Below are positions 18,814 through 27,966 of a stretch of DNA of 64,000 bases, one piece after another. The stretch comes from Gammaproteobacteria bacterium. GTDB taxonomy: Bacteria > Pseudomonadota > Gammaproteobacteria > Pseudomonadales > Pseudohongiellaceae. The stretch is taken from contig PBYU01000023.1 of NCBI GenBank assembly GCA_002730035.1, forward strand, positions 38,496 through 102,495, read 5' to 3'. Both the position numbers and the translations under genes were made by a program. The stretch's first letter is position 1. The number at the start of each line of letters is the position of its first letter. Below the pieces are notes generated by a model, which worked only from the letters and a program-made list of their open reading frames with translations, was not told where the DNA came from and did not search any database.

Positions 18814-20994
18814 ATGAGACAAGTTTCCCTGTTTACTCTGTGTGTGTTCTTTGCACCCCTGTTGTTAACCGCGTGCGGTGCACCGGAAGATAGTTCGGTA
18901 GCGATTCAGCCGCCGTCTGCCACCGCTGAGAGTGATGGGTCGGCGGAGATGTTTAGTACGGATGATCCGTTCATCTGGTTGGAAGAAGTCGAGGGCTCGG
19001 AAGCGCTGGCCTGGGCGGCGGCGCAGAATGAATTGTCAATTCCGCGGCTGCAGGGTGATGCCCGGTTTACCGAAATTAGAGCTGAGATCGAGGCGATTCT
19101 GACTTCCGACGACCGCATCCCTTCCGGTTCCCTGGTAGATGGTTATGTCTACAATTTCTGGCAGGACAATGACCATGTGCGCGGCGTCTTAAGACGCTCC
19201 AGCCTGGCGAGCTATGCCGGCCAGGACGTCGAGTGGGAGACGGTGCTGGATGTCGATGCATTGGCGAGCATCGAGAATGCGAACTGGGTCTACAAAGGAC
19301 GCACCTGCCTGCCCACCGATCACAGCCGCTGTCTGATCCATCTGAGCGACGGCGGCAAGGATGCCGTGGTGGTGCGTGAGTTCGATCTGCAGGCGAAGAA
19401 TTTTGTCGACGGTGGTTTCTTCGTAGCGGAGGCGAAGACCAATATCGATTGGGTGGATGCTAATACCTTGCTGGTGGGAACAGATTTTGGTGAGGGCTCT
19501 CTCACTACCTCCGGTTATGCACGCACGCTGCGGCTATGGCGGCGCGGCACCGATCTGGAGACCGCCGAACAAATTATTGAGATCGATTCTGCAGACATGA
19601 GTGTGGACGTCAGAACACTAAGCGCGGATGAGTCAGATCTGAGCATTATTACTCGTCGACCCGATTTCTTCACCGAGGAAAATTGGCTTCTCACAGAGCA
19701 GGGTACTCTCGCCGACATTCCTCTTCCTATCGATGCCAGTTCCCAAGGCATGCTGGGCAAGCAGATACTGGTGTTACTACGCTCGGATTGGTCGATCGAT
19801 GGCGATGCAATCTATAAAGCCGGCAGCCTGGTGTCGATGAACCTATTGGAGAGCATTCGGTCACAGGCACCGGTAGAGCTGACCACGGTTCTCGATCCCA
19901 GTAGCAATGATCAGCTTGACGCCATCGACGCTGTATCGATTACCAGTACCTCGGTTTATGTCTCAGGATTAAAAGACGTCGCCGGCATCCTGTTGCGAGC
20001 ACGTCCGGATGAGCAGGGCTGGACGACTACACCGATTGATTTGCCTGACAACGGCGCTATTCAAGTGGTCTCGGCAGATGACTATACGGATACGGTGCTG
20101 GTTAATTACGAGAGTTTTCTGATACCCGACACGCTGTACCTGATTGAGGGTGATGCTGAGCCGAGGCAAATTAAGGCCTTATCCCCACGCTTCGATGCCA
20201 GCGACTATGTCACAGAGCAATACTTCGCAAACAGCGCAGATGGCACCGCTATCCCTTACTTCGTAGTACGTCCCGCTGGAATTGAAATGAATGGGTCGAC
20301 GCCCACCGAGCTCACTGCCTACGGTGGATTCGAAATATCCCGAACCCCCGCTTATATCAGCGCCATCGATCAGGCGTGGATCAGCCGCGGTGGGGCCTAT
20401 GTGCTAGCCAATATTCGAGGCGGTGGTGAATACGGCCCAAGCTGGCACCAGTCGGCGTTGTTGGAAAACCGACAGCGGGTGTTCGATGACTTCATCGCCG
20501 TCGCTGAAGATGTCATCGATTCCGGGCTGACCAGCTCAACGCTTCTGGGCATACGCGGTGGTAGCAATGGCGGCTTGCTGGTTACCGCAGTGATGGTGCA
20601 ACGCCCTGAGCTGTACAAGGCCATCATCAGCGCGGTACCGCTCATCGACATGCTGCGTTATCACAAGCTTCTAGCAGGCGCGAGCTGGATGGCGGAGTAT
20701 GGCAATCCCGATATTCCGGAACACCATGCCTTTATCTCTGAATATTCTCCGTACCAACTTGTTTCACCAGATGAGGATTATCCGGAGATTTTTCTCTGGA
20801 CTAATCCCAAGGATGATCGCGTGCATCCCGGCCATGCCCGCAAGATGGCGGCGCGTATGATAGATCAGGGCCATGACATCATCTACTTCGAGAATTCCGA
20901 AGGAGGGCACGGCGGTGGCGCCAACCTGAATCAACTCGCTACCACCAACGCCATGCAGATCGTCTATTTCCTGCAACAGTTGACCGATAGATAA
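18814..20994 (+). CDS. prolyl oligopeptidase family serine peptidase (S9), lipoprotein
   Basis: Start at 18814 with LLLTAC lipobox; IRGGGEYGPSWHQ, GIRGGSNGGLLVTAVM catalytic Ser, GHGGGANLNQ. Confidence 0.9.
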   Translation: MRQVSLFTLCVFFAPLLLTACGAPEDSSVAIQPPSATAESDGSAEMFSTDDPFIWLEEVEGSEALAWAAAQNELSIPRLQGDARFTEIRAEIEAILTSDDRIPSGSLVDGYVYNFWQDNDHVRGVLRRSSLASYAGQDVEWETVLDVDALASIENANWVYKGRTCLPTDHSRCLIHLSDGGKDAVVVREFDLQAKNFVDGGFFVAEAKTNIDWVDANTLLVGTDFGEGSLTTSGYARTLRLWRRGTDLETAEQIIEIDSADMSVDVRTLSADESDLSIITRRPDFFTEENWLLTEQGTLADIPLPIDASSQGMLGKQILVLLRSDWSIDGDAIYKAGSLVSMNLLESIRSQAPVELTTVLDPSSNDQLDAIDAVSITSTSVYVSGLKDVAGILLRARPDEQGWTTTPIDLPDNGAIQVVSADDYTDTVLVNYESFLIPDTLYLIEGDAEPRQIKALSPRFDASDYVTEQYFANSADGTAIPYFVVRPAGIEMNGSTPTELTAYGGFEISRTPAYISAIDQAWISRGGAYVLANIRGGGEYGPSWHQSALLENRQRVFDDFIAVAEDVIDSGLTSSTLLGIRGGSNGGLLVTAVMVQRPELYKAIISAVPLIDMLRYHKLLAGASWMAEYGNPDIPEHHAFISEYSPYQLVSPDEDYPEIFLWTNPKDDRVHPGHARKMAARMIDQGHDIIYFENSEGGHGGGANLNQLATTNAMQIVYFLQQLTDR

Positions 20995-21029
20995 ACATCG
21001 AAATCGAACTTTCATGTGAGAAAAACAGC

Positions 21030-22154
21030 GTGAATCATTTTGCTTATAACGAGTCACCCTATCCAATACGAGAAGAAATTAGAACGGCTTATCGAAGCTA
21101 TTGGCAGCAGCTAGCCAGCGCCGGTTCCTGGTGGTCCGGCGCGGAACGCGTAGCAATAGCACAGGAAGTACGCAATGCTACTAATTGTGAATTCTGCAGT
21201 GAGCGTAAACAGGAGTTGTCTCCCTACGCCTTGAAGGGAGTGCATAACAGTAGTACTACGATACCAGAACTAGCGATCGATGCAGTGCATAGAATCGTTA
21301 CCGACCAGACCCGGATTACCAAGCGCTGGGTAGAGGAATTAGCCGAGAATGACTTGAGCAATGAGGCCTATGTAGAACTGGCGGGCATCGTCGTCGCCGT
21401 GTTCAGCATCGATGAGTTTAACAGGGCTCTTGGCTTGGCACTGGAGACACTGCCTGAGTCTGAATCGGGTGAACTCTCGCACTACCGGCCCCAGCAGGCA
21501 GTGGAAGGCACTGGTTTCGTTGCCATGTTGCCAGTGGATGGTGACGCCGGTAATGAAGCAGGTATCTGGCCGGGAGGAAGGTCTGCCAATGTCTTGAGAG
21601 CGCTTACGCTGGTGCCCAATGCATTTCGTGAATGGCTGGCACTATCCGCTGTCCAGTACATCCCGATACAGGACATGGTGAACATGGTCCAGCCGGAAGG
21701 GCGGGTAATCGACCGCATGCAGATCGAACTGGTCGCCGGGCGGGTATCGGCCATTAACCAGTGTTTCTACTGAACCAGTGCCCATGCCTCGATGCTCCGT
21801 GCGAGCGCGATGACCAATCAGACCGATGTCAATCTACAGGCGGTGAACGGTGAGGTGTCTGGAGCCGATATCGGCATTACCTACGGAATGGAATTGATGA
21901 ACTTTGCGCAAAGCGTGGCAAGCCGCAATGAATCCGACCTGGTAGCAGCAAGACAGACTTTGCTCGACGTGGCTGGCCCTGCTGTTCTGGTGGACGCGGC
22001 CGGGGTTGCAGCCAATTTTCAACGCATGGTGCGTATCGCCGACTCGATGGGCATACCTGTAGACGACATGCAGACTGAACTCGGCCAACAGGTTCGGCAA
22101 GAGTTGAATCTCGGTCGTTTCACAACAGCGCAAAATTCAATGGCAACACAATAG
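21030..22154 (+). CDS. putative selenocysteine-containing AhpD-like/carboxymuconolactone decarboxylase-fold protein; in-frame TGA (Sec) at 21771..21773
   Basis: ORFs 21030..21773 and 21792..22154 share a frame; the only intervening stop is TGA. Readthrough gives RVSAINQCFYUTSAHASMLRASAMTNQ, matching AhpD CxxCxxxH with U at Cys 2. Candidate SECIS hairpin at about 21788-21812. Confidence 0.8.
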
Positions 22155-22233
22155 ACGCGGTAATGCCCTGGACTGATCACCAGCAGCGTTGTCAGACTCA
22201 GTTATTGGGCGTGAAGGTACTACCCGACGATGA

Positions 22234-23478
22234 TCAGGCCATGGCCGTCGCGACGGACTGATCCAGGCGCCGCAGGGTCGAACTACCCAGGTAGAAAAGA
22301 CTCACCAGGACCACCAATATCACTGACGCGCCGAGGATGGCATTGGCGGCGCCGATATTATCGGCGACGATCGCCATGGGAAACACGCCGATGGGGGTTA
22401 ATCCGTAACTCAACATCATGAAACTGCTCATGCGACCGCGTAACTTGTCTACAACCAATAATTGCATGGAGGCATTGTTGACAGTCTGGCTGGCACTGGC
22501 ACAGAGGTTGGCGGCAAGCAGGGGGAGCAGGGCAACATAAAAATTACTGGTCTGAGCGAACAGTCCCAGAAATGTGCCGAAGGCGATGGTGCAGCCGAGC
22601 ATGAGCTTGAGGCGGCTGGCATTTTCGCCACGCCTGACGATCCAGATTGCGCCGAGTACCCCACCGACGCCACCGGTTCCCATCAAGATACCGACACCAC
22701 TCTCACCGGCCTGCCAGGCCTGTTCGGCCAACATCACCAGAATGTTCTGGAAGGGCATAGCCAGGAACATCGGCAGCAATCCGAATAGCAGGCAGATAAG
22801 TACCGGACGGTTCTGCCGCATATAACTGAGACCCTGGACAATGTCTGCCAGCAGGGGTTTTTTTTCGTCCCCGGGTTCCGATGACCGGCTTTTCTCAATA
22901 CCGAACATGCATAGCACCGCACTTCCGTAGAGGATAACTGAAAGTGCATAGGCGGTGGTAAACGAGGACTGGGCGATGATGATGCCCATCACCGCCGGGC
23001 CCATCACCCGGTTCAGGTTCATGGCGCCACTCTGAAACGCCATGGCACTCTGCAGGCGTTGTGGTCCGACCACCTTCATGGTAATCGCCATGCGGGCCGG
23101 CATGATAAAGGGGAAGGCGCAGCCCGCTACGAAGGCGGTACACAGCAGGTGCCAGAACTCCAGGCGCCCCGCTATCAGCAAGGCAAGGATGAACACTTCA
23201 TTGGCGACAATCAGACTTTGACCGACTATGACTAGCCGTCGTCGCTCCACGCGATCGGTGATGGCACCGCCTAATAGTGAGGCAAAGATCATAGGTATTG
23301 CCACCACCAGATTAATGTAAGCCAATGAGGTAGCTTCGCCGGTAAGCTCCCAGGCGATCAGCGTACGCGTGAGCATCTGCCCCTGCATGGCGAAGAAGAA
23401 GGCGACGTTACCGGCGAACAACCAGCGAAACTGATGCACAGAAAATACGTCAAAAGCGCCGGAGCGCGCTGGCTCCAA
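22234..23478 (-). CDS. MFS transporter
   Basis: 414 aa, multiple TM helices; SLLGGAITDRVERRRLVIVGQS motif. Confidence 0.88.
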   Translation of the reverse strand: MEPARSGAFDVFSVHQFRWLFAGNVAFFFAMQGQMLTRTLIAWELTGEATSLAYINLVVAIPMIFASLLGGAITDRVERRRLVIVGQSLIVANEVFILALLIAGRLEFWHLLCTAFVAGCAFPFIMPARMAITMKVVGPQRLQSAMAFQSGAMNLNRVMGPAVMGIIIAQSSFTTAYALSVILYGSAVLCMFGIEKSRSSEPGDEKKPLLADIVQGLSYMRQNRPVLICLLFGLLPMFLAMPFQNILVMLAEQAWQAGESGVGILMGTGGVGGVLGAIWIVRRGENASRLKLMLGCTIAFGTFLGLFAQTSNFYVALLPLLAANLCASASQTVNNASMQLLVVDKLRGRMSSFMMLSYGLTPIGVFPMAIVADNIGAANAILGASVILVVLVSLFYLGSSTLRRLDQSVATAMA

Positions 23479-23655
23479 GTCTGCTGCTGAAGTGGAAATG
23501 GTGCTGCTCTCAAAAAATCAGGGCGCAGTATAACCTAGCGACCCTCTGATTAATCAATTATGAGCAGCGGAGCGTACTTGCAAACATTCTATGGATCATG
23601 AAACACTCAGCTGAATTTCCAGACCCGAGCCTACGCCCAAGCGGGATAATTTGAT

Positions 23656-24930
23656 TTGTCTTCTCTACAAGCCCTGTTAGGAATCACTGTCTTTATCGCG
23701 CTCGCTGTTGTGTTCAGTGAACAACGCCGCTTGCCGCATTGGAAATTGCTGCTGGCAGGGCTGGGATTGCAATTCCTTTTTGCCCTCCTGGTGTTCCGAT
23801 TCAGTCTATTGCAGGCAGTCCTCAATGTGCTTAATCGTGGAGTGGCTGCTATCGCCGATGCAACCGAAGCGGGCACTCTGTTTATTTTTGGTTACCTCGG
23901 TGGCGATCCGGCCAATGTGGACTACCCATTTTCCATCGGCGACCCTGCCGCTACCATAATACTGGCATTTCGCATCTTGCCCCTGATACTCATCTTCACC
24001 GTTCTATCAGCCATTCTATGGCATTACCGCATTCTGCCCTGGATTGTGCATGGCTTCTCATTCGTGTTGCGGCGGTCCATGGGAGTCAGCGGGGCTGTGG
24101 GGGTCAGTGCTGCCGCGAATATTTTCATCGGCATGGTGGAATCCCCAGCACTGATTCGGCCTTATATAAAGCGCTTAACCCGCAGTGAATTGTTCGTGGT
24201 CATGTCCTGTGGCATGGCGACCATAGCCGGTACCGTGATGGTGTTCTATTCGGTCATACTGGAAGTGGTGATCGATAACGCACTGGGGCATATTCTCACG
24301 GCTTCAGTAATTAGTGCGCCGGCTGCCATCATGCTGGCGCTGATTATGGTACCGGCACAGCAGAGCCAGGAGGCAGGCGAATCAGCGGTGGATGCCGTTG
24401 ATATCGGTACCGACTACCACAATGTGATGGATGCCATCGCGCGAGGCACTTCCGATGGCTTGAAGCTGATGGCCAATGTCGGTGCCATGTTGCTGGTACT
24501 AGTGGCGTTGGTAGCCTTGCTGAATAGTGCGCTGTCCCTGATCCCGATACCCGGCGGCGAAGCGCTTACTCTACAGGCGATGTTCGGATGGGTGTTCGCA
24601 CCACTGACATGGCTGATGGGGATACCCTGGCAGGAAGCTCCCCTTGCCGGTAGTCTGATGGGGACTAAGACGGTGTTGAATGAATTGCTGGCGTTCCTGG
24701 CGCTTGCCGAACTGCCTACGGGCGCGCTGTCCGAAAAGTCCACTATCATCATGACTTATGCGATCTGTGGCTTCGCTAATTTTGGCAGCCTCGGCATCAT
24801 GATTGCCGGGCTCACGGGGATGTGTTCCGAGCGTGCCCAGGAAATTGTAGCGCTGGCACCGAAGTCTTTGATCTCAGGTACGCTGGCCACCTGCATGACA
24901 GGTGCAATTGCCGGGCTGCTAACTTTCTAA
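23656..24930 (+). CDS. NupC-family nucleoside transporter
   Basis: ANIFIGMVESPALIRPYIKRLTRSELFVVMSCGMATIAGTVM and GTKTVLNELLAFL...YAICGFANFGSLGIMIAGL. Confidence 0.92.
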   Translation: MSSLQALLGITVFIALAVVFSEQRRLPHWKLLLAGLGLQFLFALLVFRFSLLQAVLNVLNRGVAAIADATEAGTLFIFGYLGGDPANVDYPFSIGDPAATIILAFRILPLILIFTVLSAILWHYRILPWIVHGFSFVLRRSMGVSGAVGVSAAANIFIGMVESPALIRPYIKRLTRSELFVVMSCGMATIAGTVMVFYSVILEVVIDNALGHILTASVISAPAAIMLALIMVPAQQSQEAGESAVDAVDIGTDYHNVMDAIARGTSDGLKLMANVGAMLLVLVALVALLNSALSLIPIPGGEALTLQAMFGWVFAPLTWLMGIPWQEAPLAGSLMGTKTVLNELLAFLALAELPTGALSEKSTIIMTYAICGFANFGSLGIMIAGLTGMCSERAQEIVALAPKSLISGTLATCMTGAIAGLLTF

Positions 24931-24999
24931 GAGCTTTAAGTTTGCGGCGCTTTGTAATACCTTCAGTTTCCCTATTTACAGAATTACAGGAAACTCGCC

Positions 25000-26085
25000 A
25001 TGAGTCTCAACCGTCGTACCTTCTTGCAACACACCTTAAAGACCACGGCATTCGCTGGTCTGGGAGCTGCTTATCCACTGTCTTCCTTAGCTCAGAATAA
25101 TGGTGTAAGGCCGGCCCCGATGATGCCGGACCCCAGTTTCGTGGAGACTAACGGCATCTCCATGGCCGTTTATGAAAAAGGCTCCGGCCCGGCCGTGGTG
25201 TTCTGCCACGGATTTCCCGAGCTGGCCTTTAGCTGGCGCGGCCAGCTCGACGCGGTAGCGGCTGCCGGCTATCACGCCATCGCGCCGGACCAGCGTGGTT
25301 ATGGGCTCACCGGCGGACCGGAAGATCCCATGCAATACGACATGGGAATTTTCTGCGATGACCTGATCGGCATGCTGGATGCAAAGGGCATCGACAAGGC
25401 TGTGTTTGTCGGTCATGACTGGGGCGGTGCCCTGGTGTGGGCCATGCCGCGTCTGCATCCCGATCGTTGCCTGGGAATCATTGGTCTCAATACTACCGCT
25501 GGACGCCCGGCCGATCTGCCCCCGGTTACCGGCAGTGAACCATCGTTAATCGTAATGACACCCGACTATTATTTCGCCAAGTTCATTCCGACGGGTCAGG
25601 CCGAACCGATACTGGAGGCAGATGTCAGGAAGACATTCGATTTTTTCCTCTCTCGCGGTGGTATCTGGGACAGGGAGGCGTTCGCCAGATTGCCTGAAGA
25701 TTCGGCCGAACGGAAGATGGATCTGCTGACAATGCTGCAGCGCGAGAATCCTCCCGGTGAGCCGTTCATGTCTGAAGAAGTCATGTCCTACTTCACTGAC
25801 ACCTTTGAGGCTACTGGGTTTACCGGCGGACTGAACTGGTATCGGGGCAGTGCGCGTATGGGTGCCATACTGGCCGATACGCCGACCCGCATCGAGGTAC
25901 CCAGTCTCTATATTGGCGCAGAGAACGATGTAATTCTGCCACCATCTTCAGCCGACGGCATGGAAGACTTTATCAGTGACCTGGAAAAACACACGGTAAT
26001 GGACAGTGGTCACTGGACACAGCAGGAAAAACCGGAGGAGGTAAACCGGGTAATAGTCGATTGGCTGAATCGAAAGATCGGCTGA
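25000..26085 (+). CDS. Tat-signal alpha/beta hydrolase, epoxide-hydrolase-like
   Basis: RRTFLQ Tat motif; CHGFPELAFSWRGQLDAVAAAGYHAIAPDQRGYG and GHDWGGALVW. Confidence 0.88.
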   Translation: MSLNRRTFLQHTLKTTAFAGLGAAYPLSSLAQNNGVRPAPMMPDPSFVETNGISMAVYEKGSGPAVVFCHGFPELAFSWRGQLDAVAAAGYHAIAPDQRGYGLTGGPEDPMQYDMGIFCDDLIGMLDAKGIDKAVFVGHDWGGALVWAMPRLHPDRCLGIIGLNTTAGRPADLPPVTGSEPSLIVMTPDYYFAKFIPTGQAEPILEADVRKTFDFFLSRGGIWDREAFARLPEDSAERKMDLLTMLQRENPPGEPFMSEEVMSYFTDTFEATGFTGGLNWYRGSARMGAILADTPTRIEVPSLYIGAENDVILPPSSADGMEDFISDLEKHTVMDSGHWTQQEKPEEVNRVIVDWLNRKIG

Positions 26086-26158
26086 TAAATGGATGGCAGG
26101 ACAGCGCGGGGACTGCGAATTGATTAGTCAGACCCAAGTAAGCTTAGAATGAATTCTT

Positions 26159-27931
26159 ATGGCAGCAACAGATGAAACAGGCGGGGTGAGCAAATCGGCT
26201 GTTAGCTATGCACTCCCGCTCGTTGTTGCCGTAACGGGGCATCGCGAACTTGTTGCAGATGAAGTTCCGCAAATTCGTGCTCGAGTGAAGAGTCTGTTCG
26301 AGGAGCTCTGCGAAAAATACCCCTACAGCAGCTTGACAGTTCTTTCGCCGCTTGCCGAAGGTGCAGACATGCTCGTAGCAGAAGTAGCACTGGAGCTCGA
26401 TCTGGATTTAGTGGTACCTCTGCCAAAGCCAAAGCAAGACTATCTTGATGACTTCAAATCGAAGCAAGGCAGAGAGCATTTTGAACAGCTACTAAGCAGG
26501 GCCACTGATGTATTCGAGTTGGCAGACAATTTTCCAGCAAAATCTGATGATATCGGCCAGGACGAATGGGAAGCTGCTTTTCCCTACGCTCAACTCGGAG
26601 CGTTTCTTTGTGCTCATTGCCACATTTTATTGGCCATCTGGGATGGCAATGAATCAGACAAGATGGGCGGTACGGCTCAGGTCGTGAAGTTTCATCATGA
26701 CGACGTGATGCGGGGATTGACGCCAAAAACAGGGGCTTCTCAGCAGATGTTGGTAGATGACGAGAGCGACCTTGTGTTTCACATTCCCTGCTCAAGAGAT
26801 AAAGAAGGATTTGAGCCACATCCTGAGATTGAACCTTTAGATTGGTGTTGGTACACCAAAGACGAAAAATCGCCGCGCTCTAAGAAACTGCCGGCACAGC
26901 ACGAACTGATATTTCAGAGAAGTTCGGAATTCAGCACCGATGCGATAAAATTTGCGGATAGTATTGAAACGGGAAAATGGTCGCTACTCACCGACGAAGA
27001 GCCAACGGATTTACCTCTAGGAATTGCCAGTGTCAATCACCTCTACTGCATCGCCGACTGACTGGCCATTTACTACCAGAAAAAAACATTGCGTACCTTG
27101 CGGATTACCCATTGGATGGCGTTTCTAATGGGACTTATGTTTATTCTCTATTCGGATGTAACGTCCGTACAATTGTTGCTATTTGCCTTTCTGGGATTTT
27201 TTGCAATTGCAGTGGCAACTCAGTATCTGGCAAAGAAGAACGCCTGGCAGAGGAAGTATCTAGATTACCGGACTCTGGCTGAGGGATTAAGAGTACAGTT
27301 CTATTGGGCGGCGTCCGGCGTTACTGCCGAGAATAAATGGAAATTTGCTCATGATAGTTTTCTGCAGAGTCAAAACCCTGAGTTTGGCTGGATAAGAAAT
27401 GTAATGAGGGTGGCAGGCATACGCTGTGATGCCGTGCCCTATCTGGATCCCGCTGGAGTGGAATACACTCTCCGAGAATGGGTAGGAGGGCCTGATCAGG
27501 GTCAGCTCGGTTACTTTCGGGTCAAGGCTCATGAACGTATACGACATCATGCAAATACTGAGAAGTTGGGCCGGCTAAGTCTTCTGACCAGTGTATCAAC
27601 GGTATTCATTTTCCTGTTTTTCGGATCGACGCTAACTGATCTATGGGAAAACGTCCTAATATTTGTCATGGGATCAACACTTCTGGTTTATGCGGTACGG
27701 GAAGGGTATAGCTACGCCACCGCTACCAAGGAGCTTATCAAGCAATATGAGTTCATGTTGCGGATCTTCGACAATGCCCATAGGAGGCTGTCGGCAGTCA
27801 CCAGTGTCGATGAACAGCGCCAGATTCTGTCCGCGCTCGGTCAATCGGCACTCGATGAGCATTCCGACTGGATTTTGATGCACAGAGAACGTTCGCTTGA
27901 CGAAAGTGAAATCTGGCGGATGGGAGCTTGA
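26159..27931 (+). pseudogene. SLOG-like N-terminal domain plus C-terminal two-TM region, interrupted by in-frame TGA at 27059..27061
   Basis: ORFs 26159..27061 and 27089..27931 are in the same frame; N-part VVAVTGHRELVADEV...LSPLAEGADMLVAEVAL; junction reads HLYCIAD*LAIYYQKKTLRTLRITHWM. Confidence 0.65.
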
Positions 27932-27966
27932 GGGTACCAGCAGGCTCCCTTGACTATGCGGAAAGT

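Noticed and set aside
21771-21773. General TGA reassignment (e.g. TGA = Trp) as explanation for the split genes
   Set aside because: Many clear genes in the window end with TGA (for example coxG at 2538, coxM at 6280, 16220), so TGA is a normal stop here.
27059-27061. Selenocysteine at the TGA of the SLOG-like gene
   Set aside because: No Cys/redox motif around the codon and no obvious SECIS-like hairpin; a nonsense mutation (for example CGA to TGA) explains it better.
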